Below, piece after piece: positions 1-8,578 of a stretch of 64,000 bases of DNA. This stretch comes from an uncultured Pelagibacteraceae bacterium (GTDB lineage Bacteria > Pseudomonadota > Alphaproteobacteria > Pelagibacterales > Pelagibacteraceae), in contig CACMOZ010000004.1 of NCBI GenBank assembly GCA_902615435.1, positions 54,691-118,690 on the forward strand, given 5' to 3'. Each line of letters begins with the position of its first letter. Position 1 is the first letter of the stretch. The notes under the pieces were generated by a model. It was not told the origin of the DNA. It saw only the letters and a program-made list of their open reading frames with translations, and did no database searches. A program made the position numbers and the translations under genes.

Positions 1-112
1 CAACCTTTGCAGCTTTTGCTATTTTGTAAATAACTTTTTCGTAAAATTCAGGTGAATAATCTTTTTTTACACCTAGAAAATCAATGGTAATGTGCTCACC
101 AACCTTAATCAT
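1..112 (-). CDS. speD: S-adenosylmethionine decarboxylase-like protein, N-terminal fragment
   Basis: Only the first 37 codons lie in the window; the gene runs off the left edge. The ATG is at 112-110. The opening residues (MIKVGEHITIDFLGV, then a stretch with FYEKVIYKIAKAAK) resemble the start of the bacterial AdoMet decarboxylase proenzyme, where a G-x-H-x-x-x-(D/E) beta strand is followed by an amphipathic helix. The family makes decarboxylated AdoMet for spermidine synthesis and so produces MTA as by-product, which matches the MTA salvage genes directly upstream on the same strand. The self-cleavage site lies outside the window, so the call rests on a short fragment and on context. Confidence 0.6.
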   Translation of the reverse strand, partial: MIKVGEHITIDFLGVKKDYSPEFYEKVIYKIAKAAKV

Positions 113-118
113 TAAAAA

Positions 119-763
119 CTATCCTTTTTTATAATTTTTAAATTTCCCTAAGACTATTTTCATTTCTTTTTTTGAAAGAATCTTAGGTATTCCAATTCTT
201 ATGGCATTTATATATTGATGGCAAATATTTTCGATTTCTTGAGCAAGCTCAAAAGTCTTTTCTAAATTTTCTCCAAAAGCAACCTGACCGTGATTGGCTA
301 TTAAGCAAGCTGTTCTATTTTTTAGTGCTTTAATAATATTTCTAGAAAGATTTTTTGTTCCAAAAGTTGCATATTTACTGCATTTAATGTCTTCTCCTCC
401 AGCTACTGCAACCATATAGTGAAATGCTGGAATACTTTTCTGATGAGTAGAGACAGCCGTAGCACAAGTAGAGTGAGCGTGAACTATAGCTTTAGCCTCT
501 TTTTTATTCACATAAATATCTTGATGAAATCTCCATTCCGATGATGGTTTACCCTTTTTTTTATCGTAAACACCTTTAAGGGAAACAAAGACGATATCTT
601 TTATTTTTAAAGACGAATACTTTCTCCCCGATGGAGTTATATAAAAACCATCCACACCTTTTTCTTTTGCTCTTGCAGAGATATTTCCTGATCTTAAAGC
701 AGATAAATTAGTTATATTTAATTTTTTAGAATATCTTATTACTTCAGCTCTTAATTTACTCAC
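119..763 (-). CDS. class II aldolase/adducin family enzyme, probable methylthioribulose-1-phosphate aldolase or dehydratase
   Basis: A 214-residue class II aldolase/adducin-fold protein. The metal site is visible as HAHSTCATAV (HxH) near residue 95 and NHGQVAFG near 157; the candidate acid/base Glu is in SSEWRFHQD near residue 76. Family members act on phosphorylated ketoses. The neighbours MtnA and MtnP produce 5-methylthioribulose-1-phosphate, so this should be the next enzyme: either the MtnB dehydratase of the classical pathway or the Ald2-type aldolase that gives DHAP and methylthioacetaldehyde. No mtnC, mtnD, mtnE or mtnW is seen nearby, which favours the aldolase, but the sequence alone does not decide. 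The start is GTG, overlapping the TAG stop of the upstream gene (TAGTG). Confidence 0.72.
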   Translation of the reverse strand: MSKLRAEVIRYSKKLNITNLSALRSGNISARAKEKGVDGFYITPSGRKYSSLKIKDIVFVSLKGVYDKKKGKPSSEWRFHQDIYVNKKEAKAIVHAHSTCATAVSTHQKSIPAFHYMVAVAGGEDIKCSKYATFGTKNLSRNIIKALKNRTACLIANHGQVAFGENLEKTFELAQEIENICHQYINAIRIGIPKILSKKEMKIVLGKFKNYKKG

Positions 764-1893
764 TATAACAAATTATCTTTAAAGAAATTAATAAATTGAG
801 GCATGTAAGCATCCGCATTATCTCCGCCTATAGTAACTCCTTTAGAAATACATTTTTCTTTTTTCATAATCTTAAAACCAGATTTCCATGCTTTTCTTGG
901 ATTCTTTTGAGCCATTTCATAAAATGCTTCTACAGAAGGGTAAACTTTATGTTTATTTACCATCCATTCTACCCATGTAGGGTTAGTAAATCGACCTTCG
1001 TTATCAACATAAAAATCAGGACACTCATGAACAGTCATTGCCATTTTTTCTTTCCAAGGTTTTTTACCTGCATGCCATGCATGGTACCAACCTTCTTTAA
1101 TATCAATTTTTACTTTTCCTGACGGAGCTTTTATTCTTTCTGCGTGCTCTTTGCAAAACTTCGCTAAAGTGTAATCATCTGCGCCACCATGCACTACGAG
1201 CATTGTTGTATTAGATGTTAACTCTGGTTTAGCAAAAAACCCTGCCATCCTACATTCTGCTGCTTCTGCTAGAATTGCATCAAACCCTTTTGTGCCTCCA
1301 AGGAATTTAGAGGTTAGTTTTACATCTGCTAAGAAAAAAGAATTAGTTCCACCTCTTGAATGACCAGTTGTTCCAAATTTTCCGTTAGATCTTGGATGAG
1401 ATTGTAAAAGTTTTAAGGCCATAAGTGCATCTATCGCACCATTTATAAGAGGAACTCTTGATTGATCTCTCCAAGTTTCTCTAGCGCCTCTTGGACAAAA
1501 ATTATCGATGTACATAACCCCTATGCCCTCTTTCAGAAGATTTTTTGCGGCATGATATACAAAATCGTCCCAAACATAATCTCCGGGTCCCCCGCTACTA
1601 TGAGTATAAATTACTATAGGAACTTTGCCTGTTCCCTCTGGCAATCGAAGATATCCAGTAATTTCAATAGGATTATTCAAATGACCATCTATCAGAACTG
1701 TTCTTTGGTCAAATCCAGTGTATGAATTAAATTTGATAATTTCTCCCCCATCATAACCTTTTAATTTTGAAATTCCTTTAAGCATTGATAATTTCTTTCT
1801 ACAATTTTCTTTGGAATTAAATTGTGGAGATGAATGAGCTAAGAGGCTAGTTGAAAATAAAACTGCGAATAAAATCAATAATAATTTTTTCAT
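763..1893 (-). CDS. exported dienelactone hydrolase-family alpha/beta hydrolase
   Basis: A 376-residue protein with a signal peptide (MKKLLLILFAVLFSTSLLA, cleavage near residue 20). It has the alpha/beta hydrolase nucleophile elbow GHSRGG near residue 178, an acid region HGGADDYT near 236 and a C-terminal His in WYHAW near 269, all in DLH-family order. A conserved-looking VIYTHSSGGPGDYVWDD segment could form the oxyanion region. The substrate is unknown. It lies in an operon between mtnA and the aldolase, overlapping mtnA by 4 bp. An exported hydrolase inside a cytosolic nucleoside salvage operon is odd; it may act on an esterified or lactone growth substrate, or be there only by co-transcription. 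Confidence 0.72.
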   Translation of the reverse strand: MKKLLLILFAVLFSTSLLAHSSPQFNSKENCRKKLSMLKGISKLKGYDGGEIIKFNSYTGFDQRTVLIDGHLNNPIEITGYLRLPEGTGKVPIVIYTHSSGGPGDYVWDDFVYHAAKNLLKEGIGVMYIDNFCPRGARETWRDQSRVPLINGAIDALMALKLLQSHPRSNGKFGTTGHSRGGTNSFFLADVKLTSKFLGGTKGFDAILAEAAECRMAGFFAKPELTSNTTMLVVHGGADDYTLAKFCKEHAERIKAPSGKVKIDIKEGWYHAWHAGKKPWKEKMAMTVHECPDFYVDNEGRFTNPTWVEWMVNKHKVYPSVEAFYEMAQKNPRKAWKSGFKIMKKEKCISKGVTIGGDNADAYMPQFINFFKDNLL

Positions 1894-2960
1894 TTAAATA
1901 ATCCTTTCAATCCTTTTTCTGATGCTTCGCAAATTCCTTTTTCTGTAATTAATCCTGTTACTAGTTTAGCAGGTGTTACGTCAAAGGCTAGATTTAATGA
2001 CTTACTTTTTTGTGGGTAAATTCTTACTTTTTTTATTTCATTATTTTCATCTATTCCTTCAACATGTGATAGCTCTTCTGAATCTCTTTCCTCAATCGGA
2101 ATTTGTTTATGATCTTTGATGCTCCAGTCTATAGTCGAACTTGGTAAGGCAACATAAAAAGGAACATTATTATCTTTAGCAGATAAAGCTTTTAAATATG
2201 TTCCTATTTTATTACAAACGTCACCGTTTGATAAAGTTCTATCAGTTCCAACGATACACATATCTACTTCTCCTCTTTGCATTAATATACCGCCAGCATT
2301 ATCTGTGATTACAGTGTTTGATATTCCTTCTTCGTTTAATTCATAAGAGGTTAAGTTAGCTCCTTGGTTTCGTGGTCTTGTTTCATCAACCCAAACATGT
2401 ACTTTAATTCCTTTTTGATGTGCGTGATAAATTGGTGAAGTAGCTGTCCCCCAGTCAATAGTAGCTAACCATCCTGCATTACAGTGTGTTAAAATATTTA
2501 CTGTATCTTTTTTTTTATTTGAAATTTCCTCAATAATTTTAAGACCATTCAAACCTATATTTTTACAAAATTTTTCGTCCTCTTCTGTGATTGCCTTTGC
2601 TTCGTCTAGAGCTATTTTCAAGATATCTTTATCGTTTACTCCAGATAATTTTTTCATCATTCTGTCTACTGCCCACTTAAGATTAATTGCAGTGGGTCTT
2701 GATACAATTAATTCTTCACTAGATTTTTTTAAAAAGGACAAATCATTTTTTTCTATTATTGATAAAACTAAACCGAAAGCAGCTGTTGCTCCAATTAATG
2801 GAGCTCCTCTTACTTCCATTGTTTTAATGGCATTAATTGCATCTTTTACATTTTTTAAGTTTTTAATTACAAACTTATGAGGTAGTTTTGTTTGATCAAT
2901 AATTTTAACTAAATTATTCTCAAACCAAATTGTTTTGTAAGACTTCCCTTCTATTTTCAT
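1890..2960 (-). CDS. mtnA: methylthioribose-1-phosphate isomerase
   Basis: A 356-residue member of the eIF2B-like aldose isomerase family. It isomerises 5-methylthioribose-1-phosphate to 5-methylthioribulose-1-phosphate in MTA salvage. Diagnostic pieces are MEVRGAPLIGATAAFGL near residue 49, the catalytic Cys in THCNAGWLAT near 159, DETRPRNQGANLT near 193 and the catalytic Asp in VGTDR near 238. The length is normal for MtnA. It overlaps the upstream tautomerase gene by ATGA and sits two genes downstream of mtnP, so the substrate assignment is strong. The related ribose-1,5-bisphosphate isomerase is less likely because of the mtnP neighbour. Confidence 0.9.
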   Translation of the reverse strand: MKIEGKSYKTIWFENNLVKIIDQTKLPHKFVIKNLKNVKDAINAIKTMEVRGAPLIGATAAFGLVLSIIEKNDLSFLKKSSEELIVSRPTAINLKWAVDRMMKKLSGVNDKDILKIALDEAKAITEEDEKFCKNIGLNGLKIIEEISNKKKDTVNILTHCNAGWLATIDWGTATSPIYHAHQKGIKVHVWVDETRPRNQGANLTSYELNEEGISNTVITDNAGGILMQRGEVDMCIVGTDRTLSNGDVCNKIGTYLKALSAKDNNVPFYVALPSSTIDWSIKDHKQIPIEERDSEELSHVEGIDENNEIKKVRIYPQKSKSLNLAFDVTPAKLVTGLITEKGICEASEKGLKGLFK

Positions 2961-3403
2961 TTTCTTTTTTCCATTTTTCTTAATCTTTTTCTCAGGCTTT
3001 GAGTTAAAGAATTAAACCATTTTTTTTCCTGCCCTGATTTAGGTAAAACTTCTCCATACTCAATCATTTGATCTGGCAACAAATCTTCCAAATACACCCA
3101 AACATTTTCTTTTCTTAATTTAGTATTTTTAATTAAAATTTTTCTTAGCCCTAAAATTAATTGTTTTTTGACTTTTGCAGTACGTCCAGATCTTATTTGT
3201 CCATTTAAAAAAATTTCTTTAGTTTTAACTAATTTACCTCCCATGTAATGAGAATTTTTTTCATTTTTTTGAAATATTACTTGAGCAAAGAAAGTATTTG
3301 CACCTGTAAATTTACTATGAGTATTTGAAATATCATTGGCCAATGAATTTTTTTGTTTATGAGAGAGATTAAAATTCGAACATTTTACAGTATATGTTGG
3401 CAT
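2957..3403 (-). CDS. tautomerase/4-oxalocrotonate tautomerase-superfamily protein
   Basis: A 148-residue protein beginning MPTYTVKC; after Met removal Pro1 would be the catalytic base typical of this superfamily. The length suits the fused-repeat cis-CaaD/MSAD-like branch rather than the roughly 62-residue 4-OT type. The segment GGKLVKTKEIFLNGQIRSGRT resembles the middle of that branch, and VYLEDLLPDQMIEYGEVLP resembles its end. It is embedded between mtnP and mtnA with a 4-bp overlap, so it may act on an enolisable intermediate of the salvage route, though no such step is established. The substrate is unknown. Confidence 0.7.
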   Translation of the reverse strand: MPTYTVKCSNFNLSHKQKNSLANDISNTHSKFTGANTFFAQVIFQKNEKNSHYMGGKLVKTKEIFLNGQIRSGRTAKVKKQLILGLRKILIKNTKLRKENVWVYLEDLLPDQMIEYGEVLPKSGQEKKWFNSLTQSLRKRLRKMEKRK

Positions 3404-3407
3404 TAAA

Positions 3408-4289
3408 TTATTTTTTTTTATTTAAAACTCTTCCAGCAATATTCTTTAATTTTTTTATTGTTTTTTTTGTTCTTAATTTTGGGTCTGTTATGATTGCAAC
3501 ATCTAAACAATCATTAGCAGGATCTTTTTCAACAGAATAATCTTTAAAAGTCTTTATAATTTCTTTAATCATATTTTGAGCGTTAGCTGCGTTTTTCATC
3601 AAAGTTTGGATTACCATACTTACGTCAACTTCGTCATGATCTGGGTGCCAACAATCGTAGTCGGTCACCATAGCAACAGTAGAATACCTAATTTCTGCCT
3701 CTCGTGCTAATTTAGCTTCAGGCATATTAGTCATTCCAATTACATCTGCTCCCCAAGACCTATATAAATTTGACTCAGCTAAGGTAGAAAATTGGGGTCC
3801 CTCCATAACTACATAAGTTCCACCAACTTGATGATTTATGTTCAAACTCTTGAGTGCTGCCTCACAACAATTCGAGAGTCCAGTGCTTGTTGGTTTTGCC
3901 ATTGAAACATGAGCTACTATTTCTTCATCGAAAAATGTTTTAATTCTAGAAAATGTTCTATCTATAAATTGGTCAACTATTACAAATTTTCCAGGTTCTA
4001 AGTTCTCTTTTAGAGACCCTACAGCAGATACAGAAATTATATCTGTTACCCCTAATTGTTTCATTGCGTCAATATTTGCTCTAAAATTAATATTCGTGGG
4101 ATTAATTTTATGTCCTCTTGAATGTCTAGGAATAAAACAAATTTCCTCTTTTCCAATGCTTGCTAATAGAATTTCATCAGATGGTTTACCCCAAGGTGTA
4201 TTAATTTTTTTCCATTTTGTTTTTTCAAAACCCTCCATTTTATAGAGACCACTTCCACCAATTATCCCAAGTTTTCTTTTTTTCATCAT
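3408..4289 (-). CDS. mtnP: S-methyl-5'-thioadenosine phosphorylase
   Basis: A 293-residue purine nucleoside phosphorylase-family enzyme (PNP/MTAP class 2). It cleaves MTA with phosphate to adenine and methylthioribose-1-phosphate. Visible motifs are LGIIGGSGLY at the N-terminus, phosphate-binding PRHSRGHK near residue 56, SAVGSL near 90, the substrate loop VVMEGPQFST near 160, and GMTNMPEAKLAREAE near 185. It heads the minus-strand salvage operon, divergent from apt, which would recycle the released adenine. The start is MMKK at 4289; the second Met one codon later is an equal choice. Confidence 0.93.
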   Translation of the reverse strand: MMKKRKLGIIGGSGLYKMEGFEKTKWKKINTPWGKPSDEILLASIGKEEICFIPRHSRGHKINPTNINFRANIDAMKQLGVTDIISVSAVGSLKENLEPGKFVIVDQFIDRTFSRIKTFFDEEIVAHVSMAKPTSTGLSNCCEAALKSLNINHQVGGTYVVMEGPQFSTLAESNLYRSWGADVIGMTNMPEAKLAREAEIRYSTVAMVTDYDCWHPDHDEVDVSMVIQTLMKNAANAQNMIKEIIKTFKDYSVEKDPANDCLDVAIITDPKLRTKKTIKKLKNIAGRVLNKKK

Positions 4290-4329
4290 TTAATTATTAG
4301 TTCTTTTTTGTTAAAAATTGAAGCTAAAT

Positions 4330-4857
4330 ATGGATCTAAAAAAATACATAAGGTCAATTCAAGATTACCCAAAAAAGGGAATTTTATTTCGCGATATTAC
4401 GACCTTAATTAAAAATGCAGAAGCTTTTAAATATACAAATGATAAAATTATATCTCTAGCAAAAAATATTGATTTTGACAAAGTTGCAGCAATAGAGTCA
4501 AGAGGTTTTGTTTTTGCCTCAACTTTATCATACCAACTTAAAAAACCTTTCATACTCCTAAGAAAAAAGAATAAATTGCCTGCTGATACATTTTCTGTAG
4601 ATTTTGAACTTGAATATGGCAAAGCAACTATTGAAGTTCATAAAGACTCTATTAACAAAAATGAAAGAGTTCTTATAATTGATGATTTAATCGCTACAGG
4701 AGGGACTGCTGAAGCAGCTGCAAAATTAATTGAAATTTCAGGTGGACAAGTTGCAGGCTTTATTTTTGTAATAAATCTTTTTGATTTGCCCGGAAATAAT
4801 TTATTGAAAAAAAAAGGATACAAAACCAGCAGTTTGATTGAGTTTCCAGGTCATTAA
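4330..4857 (+). CDS. apt: adenine phosphoribosyltransferase
   Basis: Converts adenine and PRPP to AMP. The PRPP-binding signature VLIIDDLIATGGTA lies near residue 119, and the N-terminal IRSIQDYPKKGILFRDIT and AIESRGFVFA blocks are typical of Apt. From the ATG at 4330 the protein has 175 residues, the usual family size; a TTG four codons upstream (4318) would give 179. It is transcribed divergently from mtnP, and together they close the loop from MTA to AMP. The 3' end overlaps the convergent epimerase gene by 4 bp, which marks the border to the glycan genes. Confidence 0.93.
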   Translation: MDLKKYIRSIQDYPKKGILFRDITTLIKNAEAFKYTNDKIISLAKNIDFDKVAAIESRGFVFASTLSYQLKKPFILLRKKNKLPADTFSVDFELEYGKATIEVHKDSINKNERVLIIDDLIATGGTAEAAAKLIEISGGQVAGFIFVINLFDLPGNNLLKKKGYKTSSLIEFPGH

Positions 4858-5741
4858 TTTTTCTTCTCAATAAATTTATTTACATAATCCTTTAAATTAA
4901 TTTTTCCAAAATATTTATACATTTTATTAGATAAATTTTTATTTATCATTGCTGAAGCATATCTTTCCCCTGATCTTTTAGGTAAATATTTTATCTTTGA
5001 TTTAAATAATTTAGCTACTTCTAAAATAGAATATGATTTTTTATTAGCAATACTGTAGTGTCGGCAAAGATTTTTTTTCCAGGCTAAATAACAAATATCT
5101 ATTGTATCATTAATGTGAGTGAACCTTCTTGATTGCGTGCCAGGTTTTACAACAGGCAATGGCCTACCTTTTTTAAAATGTTCTTCAAAAATACCAATTA
5201 CAGTTGCCATATGGCCTTTACAAATTTGATAAGGTCCATAAACATTATAAAAGTAAATTACTTCATATTTAAATTTAAACCATCTTTTTAAATTTTCTAA
5301 TAACTCTAAATTTTTTGCTTTGGTAAAAGCATAAGGAGATAAATTTTTATCATTTCCTTTATTTCCTAAGGATGCAGATGTTGCTGAATAAATAAGTCTT
5401 ATTTTATTTTTTAAGCAAAAATTAAATACAGCATTTGATCCAATAGTATTAGATTCTATGCACTCATTCATTTTTAAAAAACTTTGATAAATTCTTGCAA
5501 ATTCTCCGAAGTGAAAAATTGAATTAATTTCTCTAGGTTTTTTAATTAACTGAGAAATATATGTTGTTTTTCCCTCAATGTATTTTACCCTATTATTCTT
5601 TATATGATTTGATTTTATACCTGAAGAATAATTGTCAATACTTATAATTTTGAATTTAGTTTTCTCTAATAAAAATTTTATTAAATTCGTACCAACAAAA
5701 CCCGCTCCACCTGTTACGATTATTTTATTTCTTTTCACCAC
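4854..5741 (-). CDS. NAD-dependent sugar-nucleotide epimerase/dehydratase (extended SDR)
   Basis: A 295-residue extended short-chain dehydrogenase with the Rossmann motif VTGGAGFVGTNL at residues 8-19 and the catalytic YxxxK as SPYAFTK near residue 134. The Ser/Thr partner lies in the YSATSASLG block near 117. It resembles UDP-glucose 4-epimerase/GalE-like enzymes that act on NDP-hexoses in LPS or O-antigen synthesis. It is the last gene of a short minus-strand pair with the glycosyltransferase and lies at the outer edge of the glycan island. The exact nucleotide sugar cannot be told from sequence. Confidence 0.8.
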   Translation of the reverse strand: MVKRNKIIVTGGAGFVGTNLIKFLLEKTKFKIISIDNYSSGIKSNHIKNNRVKYIEGKTTYISQLIKKPREINSIFHFGEFARIYQSFLKMNECIESNTIGSNAVFNFCLKNKIRLIYSATSASLGNKGNDKNLSPYAFTKAKNLELLENLKRWFKFKYEVIYFYNVYGPYQICKGHMATVIGIFEEHFKKGRPLPVVKPGTQSRRFTHINDTIDICYLAWKKNLCRHYSIANKKSYSILEVAKLFKSKIKYLPKRSGERYASAMINKNLSNKMYKYFGKINLKDYVNKFIEKKN

Positions 5742-5773
5742 TTTAAGTTTTTTATCTTTTTAAAATTAATAAA

Positions 5774-6607
5774 TCAATCTAATGATGGTCTATACCAAGA
5801 TTTTTTTCCTAAAATTGAGTTTAAAATTCCACTAAATCTACAAAAATAAATATCTCTTTTTTTTTTGTTTAAAATTATAAAATAAAAAATTATTTTGAAA
5901 AAGGATGTAATAAATTTTGGAAATATAATTAATAAAGCTATAGCAAAACCTTTGTATTTTTTGTGGAAATAAAAACTAGACCACATCCAGTGCCAATTTC
6001 TATTTTTTTCCAATTCTAGTTCATTTACATTCTCTACTGAGTTTGCACCTAAATGTTTTATTATTATATTTTTATCTAAAAAAATTTTTCCATTATTTTT
6101 TTTTACTTTTTTACATAAATCAATTTCCTCAAAATATAAGAAATAGTTTTCATCAAAAAAATTATTTTCAAATTTTTCAATATTAAAAAAAATTGCATGT
6201 CCTTTTAAATTATCTACTTCCAAAACATGATTATCTCTGGAATATATATTATTAACCTGATCATTCGCAGATCCGATTAACCAAAATTCTTTTAACTTTT
6301 TAGCTGTAATAAAAAAATTATTAATTACGTCTTTATTTAAGATTGTATCTGGATTCAAAATTAATGCATACTTCGTTTTAACTTTTTTTAAACCAATATT
6401 ATTTGCTACTGCATAACCTTTATTTTCGCCGACCAAAATACATTCTACATTTGTATATTTTTTTTCGATATTTTCTTTAAAGCTTTTATTATTTGAATTT
6501 TCAACGATTTTAACCTGTATAAAATTTGGTATAGAATTTAAACAATCAAATATTTTACTTTCACTTTTAAATGTAACAATTACAACGCTTAGTTCTTTTG
6601 ACTCCAT
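5774..6607 (-). CDS. glycosyltransferase family 2 (rhamnosyltransferase-like)
   Basis: A 277-residue inverting GT2 enzyme. The N-terminus (LSVVIVTFKSESKIFDCLNS) is the GT-A fold start, ENKGYAVANNIGLK is the usual second block, and ALILNPDTIL near residue 85 carries the metal-binding D-x-D equivalent. A YFEEIDLC block near 160 is the acceptor-side E-D motif. The C-terminus holds hydrophobic segments (about residues 222-247) that suggest membrane association at the inner face of the cytoplasmic membrane. It is expected to add a deoxysugar to a lipid-linked glycan. It is transcribed away from rmlB. Confidence 0.82.
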   Translation of the reverse strand: MESKELSVVIVTFKSESKIFDCLNSIPNFIQVKIVENSNNKSFKENIEKKYTNVECILVGENKGYAVANNIGLKKVKTKYALILNPDTILNKDVINNFFITAKKLKEFWLIGSANDQVNNIYSRDNHVLEVDNLKGHAIFFNIEKFENNFFDENYFLYFEEIDLCKKVKKNNGKIFLDKNIIIKHLGANSVENVNELELEKNRNWHWMWSSFYFHKKYKGFAIALLIIFPKFITSFFKIIFYFIILNKKKRDIYFCRFSGILNSILGKKSWYRPSLD

Positions 6608-6683
6608 TAAATAATAATATTTGATTTTAAAAGATAATTCTTTTACTAATTTACCACATAAAGTGATTTAGTCTTTATTTAAA
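6608..6683. promoter_or_regulatory. divergent intergenic region between glycosyltransferase and rmlB
   Basis: A 76-bp, almost pure A/T spacer separates the divergent glycosyltransferase and rmlB genes, so promoters for both operons should lie here. No strong Shine-Dalgarno or classical -35/-10 pair stands out by eye. Position only; no motif is claimed. Confidence 0.4.
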
Positions 6684-7709
6684 ATGAAAAAAATCATTGT
6701 TACTGGTGGATCTGGTTTTATAGGTAGTAATTTAGTAAATTATTTAATAAGAAAAAGCTATTTTGTTATCAATGTAGATAAATTAACCTACTCATCAAAC
6801 AAATTATCAACAAAAATAAGAAAAAAAAAGAATTATAAACTTATTAGAGCAGATATTAATAATAAGAAAAAGCTTACTAATATAATTAAAAAATACAAAC
6901 CAAAAGCTATATTTAACTTAGCAGCTGAAACTCACGTTGATAGATCTATTGATGAACCAAAAAATTTTATACATACAAATGTAAATGGAACTTTTAATCT
7001 TCTAGAAACACTTAGATTTTTAAAAAAAAGAAAAATTGCTCCTAAGCTTATTCACGTATCTACAGATGAAGTTTATGGTGATATACAGATAGGAAAAAGA
7101 ACAGACGAAAAACATAAATATGAACCAAGCTCACCTTATTCTGCTTCCAAAGCAAGTGCTGACCATTTAATTAATTCTTATGTCAGAACATACGGAATTA
7201 AAGCCATTATATCAAATTGTTGTAATAACTATGGTCCATATCAGTTTCCAGAAAAGTTAATACCGAAAATGATCTCGAATATTTTAAATGGTAAAAATTT
7301 ACCTATTTATGCAAAAGGTATGAATTCTAGAGAATGGATAAATGTTGAAGATCATTGTGAAGCCTTATTCACGCTATATTTGAAGGGTAAAAATGGTGAA
7401 AGTTATAACGTAGGTTCAGGATATAACTTAAGAAATATAGATTTAGTTAAAAAAATCTTAAAAATATTTAAATTAATGAATTTAAAAATTAGTAGTAAAA
7501 GTAAAATTAAATTTGTTAAAGATAGACCTGGACATGACTTTAGATACGCATTGAATATTAACAAAATGGTCAAAAAACTTAAATGGAAACCAAAAATTCA
7601 TTTTGAAGAAGGTTTGAGGCAAACAATCTTATGGTATCTAAATAATAAAAAATTTTTGAAAAAAATTTCTAAAAAAAATTACGAAAACAGAATGGGATTA
7701 GAAATATGA
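6684..7709 (+). CDS. rmlB: dTDP-glucose 4,6-dehydratase
   Basis: A 341-residue extended SDR that converts dTDP-glucose to dTDP-4-keto-6-deoxyglucose. Evidence: VTGGSGFIGSNLV at 6-18, AAETHVDRSIDEP near 82, the active-site triad block STDEVYGD near 127, SPYSASKAS (YxxxK) near 150, and RPGHDFRYA near 281, all RmlB-specific. It leads an 11-gene plus-strand operon with 4-bp overlaps and is directly followed by rmlA. It feeds dTDP-rhamnose and dTDP-aminosugar branches in the same operon. Confidence 0.94.
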   Translation: MKKIIVTGGSGFIGSNLVNYLIRKSYFVINVDKLTYSSNKLSTKIRKKKNYKLIRADINNKKKLTNIIKKYKPKAIFNLAAETHVDRSIDEPKNFIHTNVNGTFNLLETLRFLKKRKIAPKLIHVSTDEVYGDIQIGKRTDEKHKYEPSSPYSASKASADHLINSYVRTYGIKAIISNCCNNYGPYQFPEKLIPKMISNILNGKNLPIYAKGMNSREWINVEDHCEALFTLYLKGKNGESYNVGSGYNLRNIDLVKKILKIFKLMNLKISSKSKIKFVKDRPGHDFRYALNINKMVKKLKWKPKIHFEEGLRQTILWYLNNKKFLKKISKKNYENRMGLEI

Positions 7710-8572
7710 TAAAAAAAGGAATTATTTTGGCGGGTGGCATGGGAACAAGAATGAGTCCACTTACGAAAGCAGTTAATAAACAACTTTTACCACTTTATGA
7801 TAAACCTTTAATTTTCTATCCTTTATCAGTTTTAATGTTAGCTGGTATTAAAAAAATCTTGATTATAGTTAATAAAGGTCAAATTAATCAATTTAGAAAA
7901 GTCCTACCCGAGAAAAACAATTTAGGTATTTTGATAGAATATAAAGAACAGGCTAAACCAGGTGGTTTACCTCAAGCTTTTACCATAGGAGAAAGTTTTA
8001 TTAAAAAAGATAATGTAGCATTAATTTTAGGAGATAACTTTTTTTACGGCCAAAGTCTCACTAATATTTTAAAAAAAAATATTAATTTAAAATCAGGCGC
8101 AAAAATTTTCATTCATCCAGTTAAAAAACCACACCTTTATGGTGTGGCAACATTAGATAAAAAAAACAAAATAATTAATCTTTTAGAGAAACCAAAAAAG
8201 ACAAAATCTAATTTGGCTGTTACTGGATTATATTTTTTCGATAGAAAAGTCATTGAATTTACAAAAAAATTAAAACCTTCAAAAAGAGGTGAATTAGAAA
8301 TTATTGACCTTTTAAATATTTATAGAAAGAAAAATGCGCTTAAAGCTGAACTAATTGGAAGAGGAGGATCGTGGCTAGATACAGGGAATATTAAAGACTT
8401 TTATGATGCTGCAAACTTTGTGTCGGCGATAGAGAATAGACAAGGACTAAAAATTGCATGTATCGAAGAAATAGCACTTAAAAAAAACTGGATAAAAGTT
8501 AAAAATATTAATTCTGCTATTAAGTTTTATGGTAATTGTGATTATTCGACTTACCTTAAAAATTTAATTTAA
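7706..8572 (+). CDS. rmlA: glucose-1-phosphate thymidylyltransferase
   Basis: A 288-residue sugar nucleotidyltransferase that makes dTDP-glucose from dTTP and glucose-1-phosphate. The signature GGMGTRMSPLT is at residues 10-20, followed by NKQLLPLYDKP; LGDNFFYG is near residue 110, YGVATLD near 148, EKPKKTKSNLAVTGLYFF near 162 and GGSWLDTGN near 219. Length and motif order are those of RmlA. It overlaps rmlB by ATGA. Confidence 0.94.
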   Translation: MIKKGIILAGGMGTRMSPLTKAVNKQLLPLYDKPLIFYPLSVLMLAGIKKILIIVNKGQINQFRKVLPEKNNLGILIEYKEQAKPGGLPQAFTIGESFIKKDNVALILGDNFFYGQSLTNILKKNINLKSGAKIFIHPVKKPHLYGVATLDKKNKIINLLEKPKKTKSNLAVTGLYFFDRKVIEFTKKLKPSKRGELEIIDLLNIYRKKNALKAELIGRGGSWLDTGNIKDFYDAANFVSAIENRQGLKIACIEEIALKKNWIKVKNINSAIKFYGNCDYSTYLKNLI

Positions 8573-8578
8573 AATTTA

